DNA of 24,511 bases, taken from contig JADJUP010000025.1 in the NCBI GenBank assembly GCA_016716965.1, positions 1 through 24,511 on the forward strand, read 5' to 3'. Both the position numbers and the translations under genes were made by a program. The DNA comes from Sulfuritalea sp. Lineage in GTDB: Bacteria > Pseudomonadota > Gammaproteobacteria > Burkholderiales > Rhodocyclaceae. How positions within the stretch are numbered: position 1 is the stretch's first letter; each line of letters starts with the position of its first letter. Below are positions 1-7,963 of this stretch, one piece after another. The notes under the pieces are model-generated. The model did no database searches. It had not been told where the DNA came from and worked only from the letters and a program-made list of their open reading frames with translations.

Positions 1-318
1 CGATTGCGTATCGCGGCGTGAGCGAGGAACGGAACGGCCTGCGTCAACAGTGGTGAGCGCTGCGCCACCAGTTCCGAGCGTTCATCATCCACATGGCGTC
101 AGCGCCGATGCAGAAAGCCGTCCTGCACCCGCGACACCGTGCAGTGCTTCAATACCGGTGATATCGACCAGCACGACCGGTTCCGACAGACCGGATGTTG
201 AGGGTCGCCAGCAGGGGTCGCCGGCGAGCAGGCGGGCATCGTCTCCGTGCTGGCGCAATAGCAGACAGCATCGGCGACGGTGGTGACCCGCGTATAAGCT
301 GAAGCGTGGTGCCTTCAT
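1..318 (-). pseudogene. CoxM-like FAD-binding subunit of a molybdenum hydroxylase, frameshifted, cut by window edge
   Basis: In intact form this is the medium (FAD) subunit of a CO-dehydrogenase/xanthine-dehydrogenase-type enzyme, passing electrons from the iron-sulphur subunit to an acceptor. Pieces in different frames line up as one N-terminus: MKAPRFS, YTRVTTVADA, RQHGDDARLLAGD, LLATLNIR, LSEPVVLVDITGIEALHGV, then ERSELVAQRSPLLTQAV and FLAHAAIRN running off the left edge. The LLAGGxSL-type FAD loop and the AIRNRGT lead-in are family hallmarks. I count about five frame changes in 318 bases. ATG at 318 follows an AGGAGG site 21 bases after the mmsA stop, so it was the third gene of the operon. 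The family assignment rests on pattern recognition of the reassembled pieces. The true substrate, CO or an organic compound, cannot be told because the catalytic large subunit lies outside the window. Confidence 0.6.
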
Positions 319-339
319 GACCGCCTCCTGTGTGCGGCG

Positions 340-1840
340 CTAGGCGTGCGTCGGCATGACCAGGCTGGACGAACTGTCTGGCCCGGCGGGCCAGCGATGT
401 CACCCGCCTTGGTGCGGGTGTAGAACTTAATGCCCGGCCGCGCCGTGCATGTGCAAGTCGCCGAATAGGGGGTTCTTCCAGCCACCAAACGAGAAGAGGC
501 CATCGGTACAGGGATGGGCACGTTGATGCCGACCATGCCGACCTCAATGCCCTCTTCGAAAATTCGGGCGCTGGAACCGGCGGTCGTGAATATTGCGGTG
601 CCGTTGGCGAACCGACTGGCGTTGATCAATTCGATTGCGGCCTCAGTGTCGGCGCGCGCAGCACGCGAGCACAGGGCCGAATATCTCGTCCCGGTAAATG
701 CTCATAGTTGGCGTGACCTTGTCGAAAGCGTCGGACCGAGGAAGAATCCGTCCTCATGGCCCGGCACCTGCAGCGAACGGCCATCCACCACCAGGCTTGC
801 GCCCTCGGTGACTCCGACGTCGACATAGCCGCGCACCTTGTCGCAATGTTCGCGTCACCAGGACCCATGTCCATTCCGGGTTCGGAACCCGGCCCGGTTT
901 TTAGCGTGCGTGCGCGGCGCGCGATGCGGTCCACCAGCGCGTCGCCGACATCACCGACCGCTACGATCACAGAAATCGCCATACAGCGCTCGCCGGCCGA
1001 GCCATAGCCCGCTCCGATCAGGGCCTCGGCAGTGAAGTCGAGATCGGCATCCGGCATGACGACCGCATGATTCTTCGCGCCGCCCAAAGCCTGCACGCGC
1101 TTGCCGTTACGCGCACCGGTCTCGTAGATGTACTTGGCGATCGGTGTCGACCCAACAAACGACAGCGCTGAGACGTCCGGGTGATTCAGCAGGCTGTCAA
1201 CCGCAACCTTGTCGCCGTGTATGACATTAAATACCCCGTCGGGCAATCCTGCTTCCTTGAAAAGGCGCGCCAGCATCATGCTGCACGAGGGTACTTTCTC
1301 CGGAAGGCTTTAGCACAAAGGTATTGCCACAGGCGATAGCCACCGGATACATCCACATCGGGACCATGGCTGGAAAGTTGAACGGCGTGATGCCGACGCA
1401 GACGCCAACTGGCTGGCGCAGTGAATAAGCATCGATGCCGGTGCCGACAATGGCCGCATGTTCGCCCTTGAGCAACTGCGGAATGCCGCAGGCGAATTCC
1501 ACGACTTCGATGCGACGAACTGAACCGAACCCAAGGCATCCTCGCGGGTCTTTCCGTGTTCTTCGGAGGCCAGTTCGGCGAGTTCCAACTCATGGAGCTT
1601 GAGCAGGGCCAGATAGCTCTGCATCACGCGGGCACGGCGCAGGGGTGTTGTGGCACGCCAGGCCGGCAGGGCGCGTTTTCGCTGCTCGCACGGCGTGATC
1701 GACGTCGGCCTCCGGAGGCGAACGCCGCCACTTCACGCACGACCTGGCCAGTAGTGATTGAATACCTTGCCGCGGCGTCCATTCGCCGCCTGGTGATCGC
1801 CGCCTTCGATCCAGTGCTGGATGCTTACGAGATGCGCCAT
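340..1840 (-). pseudogene. mmsA: CoA-acylating methylmalonate-semialdehyde dehydrogenase, multiply frameshifted
   Basis: The intact enzyme oxidises (methyl)malonate semialdehyde to propionyl- or acetyl-CoA with NAD+, in valine, thymine or beta-alanine breakdown. Pieces in order: MAHLVSIQHWIEGG from ATG 1840, TTGQVVREVAAF, EADVDHAVRAAKT, LASEEHGKTREDALGSVQ, VEFACGIPQLLKGE, GITPFNFPAMVPMWMYP, GLPDGVFNVIHGDK, SFVGSTPIAKYIYETG, RVQALGGAKNHAVVMPDADL, GSAGERCMA with the catalytic cysteine codon at 983-985, FANGTAIFTT, GMVGINVPIPVPMA and FYTRTK. The end reads SSLVMPTHA and a TAG at 340-342. The span of 1501 bases equals the usual 500 codons plus one base, so damage is by small indels, at least six, not by deletion. 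It begins 20 bases after coxG. A functional product is not possible as written. Family identity is very secure. Confidence 0.85.
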
Positions 1841-1860
1841 GGTGAGTCCTTTGAATTGAA

Positions 1861-2488
1861 TTAGAAATTGACGAAGCGGCCAAGCAAGACGCCGATACCG
1901 CCACCGAGAGCCAACCAGAACAGGCGCTGTAACTCTCCGCTCCAACCCGTACTGAAAACCGAAGCGGCGCCGGTCGAAATAGCCTGTTTCGTTGCTCCAG
2001 GCACGACACCATGCCCTGCGCACCGGGTGCTTCAGCAATAGCTTCAGGCTGCGGTGCGAGTTGTTCGTTGAAGGCACGGAAAAGTCGTCGGCCAGTTTTT
2101 TCGCCGACGCGTCGATCAGGCGTCCGCCAATTTGGCTCCAACTTTCCTCCCGCCGCCGCATCTACCGTGTATTGCAGGCGCGTGGCATCGCCTTCGCTAT
2201 CCAGGCCACCTTCGATTGACCCTTGGCAGTTCCGGCAGCACCGCCGCTGCCCTCAAAGGCCAGCGTGCAGCCGGAGGACTGTGATATCGGACATCAGCAT
2301 CCGGCCGGAGAAACGCGCTCGAACCGGACCGATCTTCGCAGCAGGCGCACCTCGGTTTCGGTGTCACTCGAGCTCCGTTCATTCCTCGCATCCTGGAATG
2401 CATTTCGCGAGGGATTTGCCGCGTCATTCAGTGCGTCCCAAACCCGTTGGCGGGGTGCGCGTATCAGTTGTTCATCGTGCAGTTCCAT
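1861..2488 (-). pseudogene. coxG: CoxG-like SRPBCC membrane-anchor protein, frameshifted
   Basis: CoxG proteins have an SRPBCC lipid-binding fold and a C-terminal hydrophobic tail. They accompany CO-dehydrogenase-type molybdenum enzymes and are thought to link them to membrane quinone. The start, MELHDEQLIRAPRQRVWDAL from ATG 2488, is the classic CoxG beginning and follows an AGGAGG site. Later pieces in other frames include GPVRARFSGRMLMSDITVL, GDATRLQYTVDAA, IGGRLIDASAKKLADDF, FRAFNEQLAPQPEA and, at the end, a tail containing FWLALGGGIGVLLGRFVNF before TAA at 1861-1863. That tail is the expected membrane anchor. The first gene of the minus-strand operon, it diverges from tetR at 2683. At least five frame changes break it. 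The presence of both coxG and a coxM-like gene makes a lost or disrupted molybdenum-hydroxylase operon the best reading. Confidence 0.75.
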
Positions 2489-2599
2489 GGATGCCTCCTA
2501 GCGCTGTAAGTCCTGCGCGTTCGTATCTAGTTGTTGGCTGGCATGGCATCGGGGGTTGTAATGACTGCCGGGGCGCCTGTCCAGCCGGGACGAAGATGC

Positions 2600-2627
2600 A
2601 ATTTACCATATAGTCAACTAAAGTCAA
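2600..2627 (-). promoter_or_regulatory. Sigma-70-like promoter for coxG-mmsA-coxM, with AGTCAAC direct repeat
   Basis: On the minus strand TTGACT (2627-2622, five of six to consensus) and TAAATT (2605-2600, four of six) are separated by 16 bases. The element lies in the divergent coxG/tetR spacer. The -35 forms part of a direct repeat, AGTCAAC at 2612-2618 and 2622-2628, which could be the binding site of the TetR regulator, although TetR operators are usually inverted repeats. The promoter is predicted from sequence only. Confidence 0.4.
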
Positions 2628-2682
2628 CAATCTTTCGGGTGCTAGACTTGCCGAATTACTTCTTACGCTCGATTCATACACC

Positions 2683-3349
2683 GTGCCACCAGCCAAAAGC
2701 CGTCGGGTTACAAACCTCACCGAATCCGTCGCAGCCGAAGGGGCGCGCCGCCCAAGCGCCAGCGGCTATCACCAGAGCAACGCGAGCGGAAAATCGTGGA
2801 AAAAGCGATCAGGTTTTCTCCGAATTTGGGCTGAAGGGCCAGGCGCGGGAACTGGCCGGGCAGATCGGCATCACGCATCCGCTGCTCTATCACTACTCCC
2901 AACAAGCAAGCACTGATTGATCGCGTGTATCAGGAGGTACCTTGGCCCGATGGAAGGTGGACTGGGAAGAAATGATCGATGATCGAACCAAACCGATCCA
3001 GGATCGCCTTACGCGTTTCTACCTCGATTACGCCAAAACCGTTCTGACCAAGGAGTGGGTGAGGATTCTCGTATTCTCGAGGCTTGCCGACGGCTACATT
3101 ACCGACAACTACATGAAGTTGCTGTCCGAGCGGCTTTTTCCCCGGATCGTTCGTGGAACGCGTGCCGATCTGCAACTGCCCTTGGAACCCGCATCAACGG
3201 AGGCAGAGCGCGAACTAGCATGGGGCCTGCACGGCGGCATTTTCTACATTGGCATCCGACACTGGGTATCCGGACAAAGCTTTCCGGCAGATTTGGAGAC
3301 GGTCGTAAGTGACCGCGTGCGCTTCGCCTGCAGGACTAGCCGCGCCTGA
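2683..3349 (+). pseudogene. TetR-family transcriptional regulator, frameshifted
   Basis: Presumed repressor of the divergent coxG-mmsA-coxM operon. From GTG 2683 the pieces, read across at least three frame changes, are PPAKSRRVTNLTESVAAEG, PKRQRLSPEQRERKIVEKAI, FSEFGLKGQARELAGQIGIT, HPLLYHY, NKQALIDRVYQEV and then one long intact piece beginning LARWKVDWEEM and running to the stop at 3349. The helix-turn-helix pattern (ARELAGQIGIT...LLYHYFxNKQAL) is diagnostic of TetR. The C-terminal ligand-binding half is readable in one frame from about 2942. The start is uncertain because the N-terminal extension is poorly conserved in this family. The effector is unknown, and the neighbours suggest an intermediate of the CoxG/MmsA pathway. 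Confidence 0.75.
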
Positions 3350-3721
3350 AGTGTTTAAGCGTGAAGCTAAACTAATTCAGGCGCAGCGGCGCGGCCGCAA
3401 AGTGAAGTAACTGGATGACGCCAGCGGATACTGAGATAGAACTGGCCATGACGAATGGCCAGCCGAAATCCCGGCACAATCACCGTCGCATAGCGAATGG
3501 CAGCTTCCCATTTCGTGGCTTTCGTGACGAATGACCGCTCCCGATTTCCGCCAACGGCGAAGTATGAGCACTGCGCTCACTGATCAAGTCAAGTTCGCTG
3601 CCGAAAAGCGGTCGCCCTGGTTTGAGTCGTCGGGCCCGGCGAAGACTACCGACGAGGAATCAATTCATTCGTTGATTGACTCTCCTTGAGTCTCGGCGGT
3701 GATGTCATGCATGCTACGTAG
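3350..3721. other. Non-coding spacer between tetR relic and integrase
   Basis: No open frame here has recognisable protein character. A 67-codon minus-strand frame at 3377-3580 is rich in Ser, His and Arg and resembles no family I know. A small inverted repeat, AATCAA and TTGATT around eight bases, lies at 3658-3677. A 10-base palindrome, GCTACGTAGC, occurs at 3713-3722 and runs into the integrase stop. No terminator with a T tract is visible. Confidence 0.5.
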
Positions 3722-4999
3722 CTAGGCAACAACTTCCTCAGCGGGGGTTGCACCACGAATCGGCTTGACCACCGCATCGACTTGCACCGTGGCGCAATAC
3801 GCGGACCACTCCGCCATCAATGCGGCGCGCTTGGCAAACTGCGAACCGCGCTGGTAGGCACGCTCGACGGCATCCGGCAATTGGTGCGCCAGCGCGTGTT
3901 CGGCAACCTCACGCGGGTAATTGGTAGTCTCAGCCGCCCACATACGGAAGCTACTGCGGAAACCATGAACCGTGACTCCCTCACCGTTGGCATCCGCCCA
4001 GACGGGCTTGTCGCCGCTATTCATGCGTCGGATCACGGCGGTCAGCGACATATCGGACAAGAGCTGCTTTTTCGTACCGGCGAACACAAGCTCGCCAACC
4101 TTCGGCATCGACTCCAGCAAGGCCAACGCCGCATCGCTCAGCGGAACCTCATGTTCGCGTTTGGCCTTCATGCGCTCGGCGGGTATTGTCCAGACCTTTC
4201 CGACCTTATCGAACTCAGTCCATTTAGCGCCGCGCACCTCGCCTGACCGACAGGCTGTCAGGATAGCGAACTCGACTGCGCGAGCGGATACACCCTCACG
4301 CGCTCTCAGGGCCGCCATGAACGCGCCAATGCGCTGCCACGGTAGCGATGGATGGTGCTTCGTCCTGCTGGACTTGCTGATGGTCGCCAGCAGATTGTCC
4401 AGATGGCCTTTCCAGCGCGCAGGATTCTCGCCGGTGCGGTAACCGCTGGTGGTGGCCCACCCCAGCACTGATTCAATGCGACCGCGCAGACGACTGGCCG
4501 TTTCGGTCTTGCTCTCCCATATCGGTGACAGGCATTTCACGACCAGGCCGGTGTCGATCTCGGCCACGGGCAAATGGCCGAACACCGGACTGGCGTACGT
4601 GTTGAGTGTGTTTGTCCATTGGTCGCCATGCTTGGCGTTCTTCCAGCCTGCCTTGTGCGCCAGGATATACGCCTCGGCGCACTGGTCGAACGTCATCATC
4701 CTGGCACTGGCCAATGCGCCGGCGATCTGGTTCTGCCTCCTGACCACCAAAGGATTGATGCCCTCGATAAGCAGCTTCCGCGCGTCGAGAGCCTTCTGGC
4801 GAGCCTCGGCCAGGCTCACGGTATGCGTCGGCCCCAGCCCCATGCCGAACGGCTTGCCGGCCATCATGTAGCGAAGTAGCCAGGACTTTGCACCGGTGGT
4901 GGTAATCTGGAGCGTCAAGCCGCCACCGTCGCCGTGCAACCCCGGCTTGCTCAGCTTGGCGACCTGGAGTGCTGAAAGGCGCTGTTGTCGACGTACCAT
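3722..4999 (-). CDS. P4-type tyrosine recombinase / integrase
   Basis: A site-specific recombinase of the kind that inserts genomic islands and prophages. From ATG 4999 it has 425 residues, normal for the family. Residues 1-90 form the DUF4102-type arm-binding domain (KLSKPGLHGDGGGL, then LRYMMAGKPFGMGLG). Residues 100-200 form the core-binding helical domain, and about 215-405 the catalytic domain. The expected catalytic residues are visible: R251 in TACRSGE, H345 and R348 in HGFR, H372 in ALAHQLPD and nucleophile Y382 in AYQRG. A GGAG site precedes ATG 4999, so I prefer it to the frame's upstream start at 5044. The gene is intact, in contrast to the frameshifted genes to its left. It is alone, with no excisionase, phage or transfer gene beside it, so the extent of any island is unknown. 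Confidence 0.9.
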   Translation of the reverse strand: MVRRQQRLSALQVAKLSKPGLHGDGGGLTLQITTTGAKSWLLRYMMAGKPFGMGLGPTHTVSLAEARQKALDARKLLIEGINPLVVRRQNQIAGALASARMMTFDQCAEAYILAHKAGWKNAKHGDQWTNTLNTYASPVFGHLPVAEIDTGLVVKCLSPIWESKTETASRLRGRIESVLGWATTSGYRTGENPARWKGHLDNLLATISKSSRTKHHPSLPWQRIGAFMAALRAREGVSARAVEFAILTACRSGEVRGAKWTEFDKVGKVWTIPAERMKAKREHEVPLSDAALALLESMPKVGELVFAGTKKQLLSDMSLTAVIRRMNSGDKPVWADANGEGVTVHGFRSSFRMWAAETTNYPREVAEHALAHQLPDAVERAYQRGSQFAKRAALMAEWSAYCATVQVDAVVKPIRGATPAEEVVA

Positions 5000-5023
5000 G
5001 AAATTTGCTCCGCCAAATAAATT

Positions 5024-5045
5024 GACTATCAAAACGACTATCAAA
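5024..5045. repeat. Tandem GACTATCAAA repeat upstream of integrase
   Basis: GACTATCAAA occurs at 5024-5033 and again at 5036-5045, twelve bases apart centre to centre, just upstream of the integrase start. Read on the minus strand, TTGATA (5044-5039) and TTTATT (5021-5016) with 17 bases between could be a promoter, though the leader would then be very short. The repeat could be an arm-type integrase site or an operator. Function is inference. Confidence 0.4.
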
Positions 5046-5189
5046 TCATAGCCGGATTTGGTCGGATTGTCCAGGACGGGCTTGGACGACGATTCTACGT
5101 ATCTTATTGTTATATTTACTACTTTTGAACCGCATTGGATTGCTTCGGACTACTGGGGAGCGGACTGCGTCTCCGCCAGTGATTCAGAG

Positions 5190-5219
5190 CAAAACGCCCC
5201 TTTCGGGGCGTTTTGTTTT
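5190..5219 (+). terminator. Rho-independent terminator, possibly bidirectional
   Basis: A perfect 11-pair stem (5190-5200 with 5205-5215) closes a four-base TTTC loop. On the plus strand the hairpin is followed by TTTTC, and because the stem starts with AAAA it could also work on the other strand. No gene precedes it on the plus strand. The ten bases at 5169-5178 (GTCTCCGCCA) resemble the 3' end of a serine tRNA, so the terminator may once have followed a tRNA. The rest of 5046-5400 shows no gene. Confidence 0.75.
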
Positions 5220-5400
5220 CTGGCACCGCCTGCTGCTTTCCGCGGGATTCAAGTCGCGCCCCCTCAGGGCACCATGAGCGCCAAACGGATGGCCAGCGAC
5301 AGAATCGGACCGGTCGTTAATCCCCTACGCATTGCCCACGGATACGGCTTGCAAAGCCGGGACCAGCGGACTAAGCTTCAAACAGTCGCAGGGGGGCGCA

Positions 5401-5658
5401 ATGGCCGCAATTTCGTCAATCTCGAGTACCAACCTGAGCGCGATTCGACAGGCGCAGGCGAACGTCGCCAACGCGGACGAATATGCCCGATCGTTGCAAA
5501 GCATGAGCAGGGAAGCCGAACGCGCGCTGAATCAGGCCCAGGCCAACGCCGACTCCATTGCCGCGGAATCGGATCAGGCCCAGGCAGCCGCCGTGCGTGC
5601 GCGCCAGCGGCTGGCAGCGATCGGCGGTATCGGAGGCTTCATCGATACGATGGCATAA
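5401..5658 (+). CDS. Small alanine-rich helical protein, unknown function
   Basis: I do not recognise this 85-residue protein. It starts at ATG 5401, five bases after an AGGGGGG site. An in-frame start further upstream has no ribosome site and is less likely. The sequence begins MAAISSISSTNLSAIRQAQ and continues as a mostly helical stretch rich in Ala, Gln, Glu and Arg, ending in a glycine-containing segment, AAIGGIGGFIDTMA. There are no cysteines, signal peptide or membrane helix. A second small gene follows 27 bases later on the same strand, with its own ribosome site, so the two probably form one transcription unit. Coding is supported by the ribosome site, the codon pattern and the pairing. 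Function is unknown. Confidence 0.6.
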   Translation: MAAISSISSTNLSAIRQAQANVANADEYARSLQSMSREAERALNQAQANADSIAAESDQAQAAAVRARQRLAAIGGIGGFIDTMA

Positions 5659-5685
5659 GCCGCAAAGCAGAGAGGAAAGACAATC

Positions 5686-5910
5686 ATGGCTTCAAGCGAA
5701 ATCAGTTCCGTGACCGCCCCGGCACCGCAGGTACAACAACCGCGCCAATCGACGATCCAGCCGGAGGCCGCGAAAAAGGACATCAGCGAGGCCGAGCGCG
5801 AAAGGCAGTTGCAGGCGCAGCAACAGGCCCAGGCTCAAGCACAGGAGCGAAAGCCGGTGACCAATACCCAGGGGCAGGTCACGGGCACCATCATCAACAC
5901 CACGGCCTGA
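5686..5910 (+). CDS. Small Gln/Ala-rich protein with C-terminal NTQGQVTGTIINTTA tail, unknown function
   Basis: A 74-residue protein starting at ATG 5686 after a GAGAGGAAAG site. The N-terminus, about residues 1-30, is Pro, Ser and Gln rich and probably unstructured. The middle is a highly charged, glutamine-rich helix (SEAERERQLQAQQQAQAQAQ). The last 15 residues are a polar tail of Thr, Asn, Gly and Gln that looks like a conserved short motif, though I cannot name it. It has no signal peptide, cysteine or membrane segment. With the gene at 5401-5658 it forms a two-gene unit. A seven-pair hairpin at 5924-5940 follows the stop but lacks a T tract. No function is proposed. Confidence 0.6.
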   Translation: MASSEISSVTAPAPQVQQPRQSTIQPEAAKKDISEAERERQLQAQQQAQAQAQERKPVTNTQGQVTGTIINTTA

Positions 5911-6278
5911 ACGCCGAAGATGGCGGGAACGGAGTTCCCGTAACGCGCCCTGCATTCCCTTGGCGTTTGTTGTTGGTGTAGCGCGATCATGAGGACCAAT
6001 ATGCGCGCCAGCGACCGCGCTTTCATGATTGCAAGTCGACTCCTGCGGCAAGGCACGACATCAAGGATTTGGCACGCTTCCGGGCCGCCAGCCAAGTACC
6101 TGTCGAACGTGACATGACTACAGTTTAAAGCCCGGCAAAAACGAGCTTCGCCTCTCCGGCCTCCCGGCATTCTGTGGGCGCAGGCCGTCGCCGGCGGCGA
6201 CGGTTTCGAGCCCGCCCTGAATGCGCGGTATGCACCTTATGGCATCATCGACGCAGGCTGGCTTCCTTCGCTGCGCAA
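5911..6278. other. Spacer with two short hairpins, no gene recognised
   Basis: CGGGAAC/GTTCCCG forms a hairpin at 5924-5940, and CCGTCGCC/GGCGACGG forms another at 6185-6203, followed by TTTCG. Either could be a weak terminator. Plus- and minus-strand frames crossing this stretch have no ribosome site or family resemblance. Confidence 0.4.
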
Positions 6279-6668
6279 ATGGCTCCAATGCAAATCGCTT
6301 CCGCCATCATCGCCTTGTTCATTTACGCCGCCGTCGTTCAGGCTGAGGAGGCCTTTCCAACGTTCACGTTCGAGACGGAAAGCCACGTAATCGAAATCAC
6401 CCCACGCTGTCCCGAGGGCTATGTGTCGTGTGACAGGGTCGAATTCAAGGGCATCGACAGGAAGACCGGCGCGACGCTCGCCTTGCGCGGAAAGACGATG
6501 CACACCACCTGTGCCGACGGCGTTACGCCTTGTCGTTTTCTGGGCTACCGTTTCCGCAACGGCAAAGCCCTCCATCATGTTTGGGACGACGGCAACGGCG
6601 AAAACGGCACACTGGAAGTCAAAGTGGATCGCAAGGTCCTGCTGATGGAACGCGGCGCATGGAAGTAA
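6279..6668 (+). CDS. Predicted secreted protein with four cysteines, unknown function
   Basis: A 129-residue protein. ATG 6279 or ATG 6288 gives a good signal peptide (residues about 1-22, hydrophobic IIALFIYAAVVQA, cleavage before EE). The mature part begins with a beta-rich segment, FPTFTFETESHVIEI, and has four cysteines in two close pairs (CPEGYVSC and CADGVTPC) that could form two disulphides in the periplasm. It resembles small all-beta periplasmic proteins, but I cannot assign a family. Its last codons overlap the start of the next gene by ten bases, a sign of translational coupling and probably of a joint role with that membrane protein. I reject the frame's upstream start at 6174, which would put the signal peptide inside the protein. 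Confidence 0.65.
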   Translation: MAPMQIASAIIALFIYAAVVQAEEAFPTFTFETESHVIEITPRCPEGYVSCDRVEFKGIDRKTGATLALRGKTMHTTCADGVTPCRFLGYRFRNGKALHHVWDDGNGENGTLEVKVDRKVLLMERGAWK

Positions 6669-7348
6669 GCCCCGATGCGGCATCGCCCCGCCTGGAGCAG
6701 CCGCTTGCGGAAGCACGAAAAGGCCTCGCCTGGCCGCTGCGGATCAGCGTCGCCTGGCTGCTGGCCTGGACGGGCCTGGCGCTGTGGGCGGCCTACGGCC
6801 TCGCTACCGCCTGGCCTTATGAGATGCATCCCCTTCTGGTCGTGCTGGCCCTCGCCCTGCCCGGTGTGGTTTTTCGAACGGCGGATCTGCTGTTCATGCG
6901 TTGGCGTCGACGACGCCTCGCGGGCTGGTGGCGCACCGGCGGTCGTCTCGCAGCATTGCCATTGGGTGTGGCACTTGCCTTCGCGCTTTTTTCGATGCTC
7001 GAGCCGATGAGCATGGCTCGCTTCGAGCGCGAAATCGCACCCTGGGTGAGCCGGATCCATGCCATCGCACCGATGTCCTGCCAGGCCGACGGCGGGTATC
7101 CGGTCGACGCCGCGCTGGCTTCCTATCTGGAACGGTCCGGCGCGCTGCGCAAAGCCACGCTGCATCATGGCAACGGGCGCTTCGTTATCGAACTCGCAGG
7201 GCGCTCGATCGACATCGACGGCAGCACCCTCTACTACGAGTCGGCGACACGGAAGTGGAACCGCTTCCACAATGACAATCGTGAGCGGTCCGTCGCGTTT
7301 GAAGCCCTGGTCAAGCCCCTGGCCCCGTGCCGGTTTACCTTGTCCTAG
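6659..7348 (+). CDS. Membrane protein with three predicted transmembrane helices and a C-terminal soluble domain
   Basis: A 229-residue protein from ATG 6659, overlapping the stop of the upstream secreted-protein gene by ten bases. Hydrophobic helices lie at about residues 25-48 (ISVAWLLAWTGLALWAAYG), 55-78 (LLVVLALALPGVVF) and 95-115 (ALPLGVALAFALFSML), with Arg-rich loops between helices two and three. The rest forms a soluble domain of about 110 residues with two cysteines (MSCQADGG and APCRF) and a beta-strand pattern near FVIELAGRSIDIDG. I do not recognise the family. The stop codon overlaps the stop of the convergent acpH gene at 7345-7348. An interaction with the upstream secreted protein is inference from the overlap. 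Confidence 0.65.
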   Translation: MEVSPDAASPRLEQPLAEARKGLAWPLRISVAWLLAWTGLALWAAYGLATAWPYEMHPLLVVLALALPGVVFRTADLLFMRWRRRRLAGWWRTGGRLAALPLGVALAFALFSMLEPMSMARFEREIAPWVSRIHAIAPMSCQADGGYPVDAALASYLERSGALRKATLHHGNGRFVIELAGRSIDIDGSTLYYESATRKWNRFHNDNRERSVAFEALVKPLAPCRFTLS

Positions 7349-7920
7349 CGCCACTCCCCCGCAAAGCGCCTCGCGTCCGCCAACCACTCCTGGAAGTCGG
7401 CGCGAAAGCCCTCGGCGTCGGCGAGGAATTCCGCTTCGCCGCCCGCCAGCGGATTGGGCCGACGTGCGCGGCGTGACATTCGTGCCAGGACATCGGCGAT
7501 GCCGTCGATCCGCGCATAACTGTGGAACCAGTCCTCGGAGGCCATCAGCATGAGGGCGTAGTGCGCATCCTGCGGCAGGTCCGCGAAGCGTTCAGACACT
7601 TGCCGATAGACCGCATGGCGATAGTCGGCGAAGGGTTGGGGGTGCAGCGCCGCCCAGTCGGCCGCCAGCAGGTGGTCATAAAAGATGTCGACCAGCACGC
7701 CCGCATAGCGGCGGCGCGCCGTCGACACACGGGCGCGGCTGCGGCGGAAGGCGGGATGGGTTTCGGCATGACTGTCGATGGCGCGATGCAGGGCGGCGCC
7801 ACGCGCGAGGTCGGGCGGCAGGCGGCCGGGCAGCGGGCCCTTGATCCAGTCGCCGACCACACCGCCGACCACCAGCGCCGGGTCGTCACCGGCCAGCAGG
7901 GCGTGAGCGAGGAAGTTCAC
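7345..7920 (-). CDS. acpH: AcpH-type acyl carrier protein phosphodiesterase (DUF479)
   Basis: AcpH hydrolyses the phosphodiester linking 4'-phosphopantetheine to acyl carrier protein, turning holo-ACP back into apo-ACP, and is Mn-dependent with an HD-like fold. The 191-residue length matches E. coli AcpH at 193. Family signatures are clear: the start MNFLAHALLA, GVVGDWIKG at about 22-30, HRAIDSHAETHP at about 45-56, DIFYDHLLA at about 77-85 and the late MASEDWFHSY. The histidines and aspartates in these motifs are the likely metal ligands. It diverges from the carboxylesterase gene at 7964 and converges with the membrane protein gene. Some members of this family act on other substrates, so the enzyme name is by family only. 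Confidence 0.85.
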   Translation of the reverse strand: MNFLAHALLAGDDPALVVGGVVGDWIKGPLPGRLPPDLARGAALHRAIDSHAETHPAFRRSRARVSTARRRYAGVLVDIFYDHLLAADWAALHPQPFADYRHAVYRQVSERFADLPQDAHYALMLMASEDWFHSYARIDGIADVLARMSRRARRPNPLAGGEAEFLADAEGFRADFQEWLADARRFAGEWR

Positions 7921-7963
7921 AAGGGGACTCGGGAGATTTGCATTGGCCCGGTATTATCCGTCC

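Noticed and set aside
3377..3580. 67-codon minus-strand frame in the tetR/integrase spacer
   Set aside because: No ribosome site, unusual composition and no resemblance to any family.
5240..5275. tRNA-like 3' end (GATTCAAGTC ... CACCA)
   Set aside because: The T-arm stem does not pair properly and no matching acceptor strand or anticodon arm exists upstream.
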